This document shows positions 6,277 to 8,035 of a stretch of 8,035 nt of DNA, in pieces. Every line of letters begins with the position of its first letter. The stretch's first letter is position 1. The DNA comes from an uncultured Alphaproteobacteria bacterium. Its GTDB lineage: Bacteria; Pseudomonadota; Alphaproteobacteria; Puniceispirillales; Puniceispirillaceae. The stretch is taken from NCBI GenBank assembly GCA_913064995.1, contig CAJYBL010000062.1, positions 1 through 8,035 of the forward strand, read 5' to 3'. The notes beneath the pieces were generated by a model that was not told where the DNA came from, did no database searches, and saw only the letters and a list, made by a program, of their open reading frames with translations. The position numbers and the translations under genes are program-made.

Positions 6277-6296
6277 GATATCACGATGCGTTCTCG

Positions 6297-6325
6297 ATTT
6301 AAGCGCTTTGCGGCTGATTTTCAAG
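6297..6325 (-). promoter_or_regulatory. Putative htpG promoter, sigma70- or RpoH-like
   Basis: On the minus strand CTTGAAA (6319-6325) is followed, 16 nt later, by TTAAAT (6297-6302), itself preceded by C. TTGAAA is 5/6 to the sigma70 -35 element. CTTGAA also fits the CTTG core of alphaproteobacterial RpoH promoters, and CTTAAAT loosely fits their -10. Predicted transcription would begin about 6290, giving a leader under 30 nt. Heat-shock control is expected for htpG, but the element alone does not prove it. Confidence 0.45.
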
Positions 6326-6483
6326 GAAAAGCAAACAAAGAAATCAGTATTTTAGATGATTGCCCATCGCTTTGTCGCCATTTGCCGTTATGGCCTTGGG
6401 GCATTACCATCGCGTAAATCTATGCTAGGATTTGTTGTCAAAGCCAAAAGCCGCATCCGCCATTTTAGGGCTAAGCGCATATT
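6326..6483. other. Divergent promoter region, htpG / deacetylase
   Basis: The gap between the htpG promoter and the ribosome binding site of the deacetylase gene. TATGCT at 6421-6426 is a possible plus-strand -10 element, but the -35 candidate upstream (TTGGGG at 6396-6401, 19-nt gap) is poor. No small gene or strong hairpin is apparent. Confidence 0.35.
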
Positions 6484-6488
6484 AAGGA
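6484..6488 (+). promoter_or_regulatory. Ribosome binding site of the deacetylase gene
   Basis: AAGGA lies 4 nt before the ATG at 6493 and 7 nt before the next in-frame ATG at 6496. The second ATG has the better spacing, so the protein may be one residue shorter than annotated. Confidence 0.6.
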
Positions 6489-6492
6489 AAAA

Positions 6493-7437
6493 ATGATGAA
6501 ACCTGCCTTGATCACCCATGATATATCAGCCCGCCATGACGTACCGGGTGGCCATCCCGAACGGCCGGAAAGATATGCGTCGATTCTTGATCATATTGGC
6601 GATAGTTATCAATCATGGCAACGTGCCACAGCGCCGCTTGCCGAACGATCCCAGCTTGAGCTGGTGCACAGTGAATCCTATCTTGATATGGTGTTTGACG
6701 TAACCAGTGATGCCGATGAACCAGCGCCGCTTGATGCCGATACATGGGCCAGCAAGCGCGGCTATGAATGTGCATCGCGTGCGGTTGGTGGGGCTTGTCT
6801 TGCCGTTGATATGGTGATGGAAAACAAGGCCAACACCGCTTTTAGCCTGATGCGCCCGCCGGGTCACCATGCCGAACCTGAGCAGGCCATGGGATTCTGT
6901 CTGTTTTCCAGCGCGGCAATCGCGGCGCGTCATGCCCAACAAAAATGGGGATTGAGCCGGATTGCCGTTATTGATTTTGATGTTCATCACGGCAATGGAA
7001 CACAAGCCAGTTTCTGGAATGATGGAAGCCTATTTTATGCATCATCTCATCAAATGCCGCTTTTCCCGGGTACTGGAGCTTATGATGAAACAGGTGCCTA
7101 TCAGAATATTTTTAATCTGCCATTGGCTTATGGCACTGGCGGCAGCAGTATCCGGTCTGGCTGGCGTGATGATTTATTGCCATCGGTTGTTGCGGCTAAA
7201 CCTGATCTGATTATCATTTCGGCTGGTTTTGACGCGCATGAGGCAGATCCTCTCGGCGGGCTGCAGATGACAAGCGATGATTTTGGCATTTTGACAAACG
7301 ATATTATTGATGCCGCAAATGAAGCGGCTGAGCATAGCGGCGCAGTGCGGGTAGTTAGCCTGCTTGAAGGTGGCTACGATCTCAACGCGCTTGGGCAAAG
7401 CGTATGCCAGCATATGACGGCGCTTGAAGGCATTTAG
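6493..7437 (+). CDS. Histone-deacetylase/AcuC/acetylpolyamine-amidohydrolase family enzyme
   Basis: 314 residues, a full-length bacterial class II HDAC-like protein. The opening HPERPER (21-27) is the family N-terminal signature. RPPGHHA (121-127) carries the tandem catalytic His125-His126. GFCLF follows at 134-138. In DFDVHHGNGT (161-170) Asp163 and His165 are zinc ligands, and Asp247 in SAGFDAH (243-249) is the third. LEGGY (291-295) ends in Tyr295, equivalent to the transition-state Tyr of HDAC8. All catalytic residues are present, so zinc-dependent deacetylation of an acetyl-amine substrate is expected in the cytoplasm. The substrate (protein lysine, acetylpolyamine or other) cannot be told from sequence. 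It stands alone, divergent from htpG and convergent with the citrate-synthase-like gene. No terminator is obvious in the short gap that follows. Confidence 0.93.
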   Translation: MMKPALITHDISARHDVPGGHPERPERYASILDHIGDSYQSWQRATAPLAERSQLELVHSESYLDMVFDVTSDADEPAPLDADTWASKRGYECASRAVGGACLAVDMVMENKANTAFSLMRPPGHHAEPEQAMGFCLFSSAAIAARHAQQKWGLSRIAVIDFDVHHGNGTQASFWNDGSLFYASSHQMPLFPGTGAYDETGAYQNIFNLPLAYGTGGSSIRSGWRDDLLPSVVAAKPDLIIISAGFDAHEADPLGGLQMTSDDFGILTNDIIDAANEAAEHSGAVRVVSLLEGGYDLNALGQSVCQHMTALEGI

Positions 7438-7442
7438 TGCAA

Positions 7443-7521
7443 TCAGCCATCGGACAGTCTTTTAGGGATAGGCAGATGAAGCAGCTTTTTTGCGACTTCC
7501 CTGTCGATTTTGGAGGATGCT
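7443..7521 (-). other. Possible frameshifted C-terminal tail of the citrate-synthase-like gene
   Basis: Directly after the TGA at 7522-7524, the +1 frame on the minus strand is open for 26 codons to a TGA at 7445-7443. It reads EASSKIDREVAKKLLHLPI and then PKRLSDG. The stretch has an ordinary soluble, helix-like composition and ends 5 bp from the stop of the convergent deacetylase gene. A one-base change in the GCCCC run at 7527-7531 (plus strand GGGGC) would join it to the main frame. It has no start codon of its own. An open stretch this short can occur by chance, so it is a candidate only. Confidence 0.3.
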
Positions 7522-8035
7522 TCAAGGGGCGGGTTTGATCAGAGCATTGCCGGTATAGGGGATATTATTATCGACAAGGTCCCATATGTGGCGTCCAGTT
7601 GGGTTTTGCTGTTCTTCCATGATATGAGCCACCAATCCGGCGGCGCGTGAAATCACCGCAAAGCCGCGCATAATCCGCACTGGAACCGCTGCGCCCATCA
7701 ATAACGCCGCGGTGGCACCGGTCGCATTGATTGTCAGATGTTTGCCATAGATCTGGTCAACATGTTGGCCAAGCATTTGCATCATCACAATTGGGTGTTT
7801 GTCAATTTCATCATGTGCCATAGCGATTTCAAATAATTTTGGCGTTCGCGGATCATCAGGGCGATGAAGGTGATGCCCAAAGCCGGGCATGTGATTGCCG
7901 CTGTCAAGATGTTGTTGGACGATGCGCTGGCAGGCTGCATTCTGGCCGTTGGGGTCATTGGCAATTTCCTCTAAAATTTTTGCCGCATTTTCCATAGTGC
8001 CAATAAATTGGCTGGCGACGCTCAATAATCCCGCC
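7522..8035 (-). CDS. Citrate-synthase-superfamily protein, citryl-CoA-lyase-like (partial)
   Basis: C-terminal 170 residues of a longer protein. The frame is open to the window edge, reading AGLLSVASQFIGTMENAAK at the left of the visible part, so roughly the first 100 residues are missing. GFGHHLHRPDDPRTP holds the family active-site His (codon 7873-7875) and the DPR motif. GFAVISRAAGLVAHIMEEQ is the conserved Arg/His helix that binds CoA and oxaloacetate in citrate synthase, followed by the short terminal HIWDLVDNNIPYTG. Where citrate synthase has NVDFYSG with the catalytic Asp, this protein reads LTINATGA, so it is unlikely to be a standard citrate synthase. Citryl-CoA lyase-type or an uncharacterised citrate-synthase-like enzyme fits better. 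It converges on the deacetylase gene. The stop at 7522-7524 may be premature; see the extension noted at 7443-7521. Confidence 0.85.
   Translation of the reverse strand, partial: AGLLSVASQFIGTMENAAKILEEIANDPNGQNAACQRIVQQHLDSGNHMPGFGHHLHRPDDPRTPKLFEIAMAHDEIDKHPIVMMQMLGQHVDQIYGKHLTINATGATAALLMGAAVPVRIMRGFAVISRAAGLVAHIMEEQQNPTGRHIWDLVDNNIPYTGNALIKPAP

Noticed and set aside
6261..6284. GTG at 6284 as an upstream start of htpG
   Set aside because: The Shine-Dalgarno AAGGGAG lies inside that extension and is correctly spaced for the ATG at 6263, after which the usual HtpG N-terminus begins.
7475..7537. Plus-strand 20-codon frame (starting MKQLFCDFPV) after the deacetylase gene, where an xseB-like small gene might have been expected
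   Set aside because: It has no ribosome binding site, does not resemble exonuclease VII small subunit, and overlaps the minus-strand citrate-synthase-like gene.
1..8035. tRNA, rRNA, CRISPR array, insertion sequence or riboswitch
   Set aside because: Both strands were read for cloverleaf-like stems, evenly spaced repeats, transposase motifs and known aptamer cores; nothing convincing was seen. A covariance-model scan would be the decisive check.

Overview
The window looks like ordinary chromosomal DNA of a marine-type alphaproteobacterium. By eye the GC content is moderate, genes are tightly spaced, and Shine-Dalgarno sites are of the AAGG/GGAG type. A SAR116-like origin is my guess from the gene content (flavocytochrome c sulfide dehydrogenase, an AcuC-like deacetylase, a citryl-CoA-lyase-like protein, HtpG, DUF3108). 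This is an inference, not a demonstrated placement. No phage structural gene, transposase, CRISPR array, rRNA or tRNA is visible.

Layout, left to right. (1) 1-136: end of an upstream transcription unit, marked by a rho-independent terminator at about 72-106. (2) 200-907 (+): RraA/HMG-aldolase-like protein. (3) 908-1556: the only accessory-looking stretch. It holds one small gene on the minus strand (1046-1261), a stand-alone C-x2-H / C-x2-C zinc-ribbon protein with a GTG start and a clear ribosome binding site, and an AT-rich promoter region for the next gene. (4) 1557-1916 and 2080-3345 (+): a monohaem cytochrome c (fccA-like) and the flavoprotein subunit of flavocytochrome c sulfide dehydrogenase (fccB), closed by a strong terminator at 3369-3395. 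(5) 3502-4290 (+): exported DUF3108-family protein, convergent with (6) htpG (4401-6263, -), the bacterial Hsp90, which has a promoter-like sequence compatible with sigma70 or a heat-shock sigma factor. (7) 6493-7437 (+): class II histone-deacetylase/AcuC/acetylpolyamine-amidohydrolase family enzyme. (8) 7522-8035 (-): C-terminal part of a citrate-synthase-superfamily protein (citryl-CoA-lyase-like), running off the right edge.

The genes do not form one pathway. The clear functional pair is FccA/FccB. FccB is exported by Tat, carries a Cys-linked FAD and a redox-active Cys pair, oxidises sulfide in the periplasm, and should pass electrons to the Sec-exported haem subunit and on to the respiratory chain. 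The rest are single-gene units separated by convergent or divergent gaps.

Items most worth a second look are the orphan zinc-ribbon mini-protein and its odd open upstream frame, a possible frameshift that removes a 26-residue tail from the citrate-synthase-like protein, the different codon choice in the body of fccB, and the split inverted repeat between the convergent DUF3108 and htpG genes. I did not find a clear new multi-gene system.
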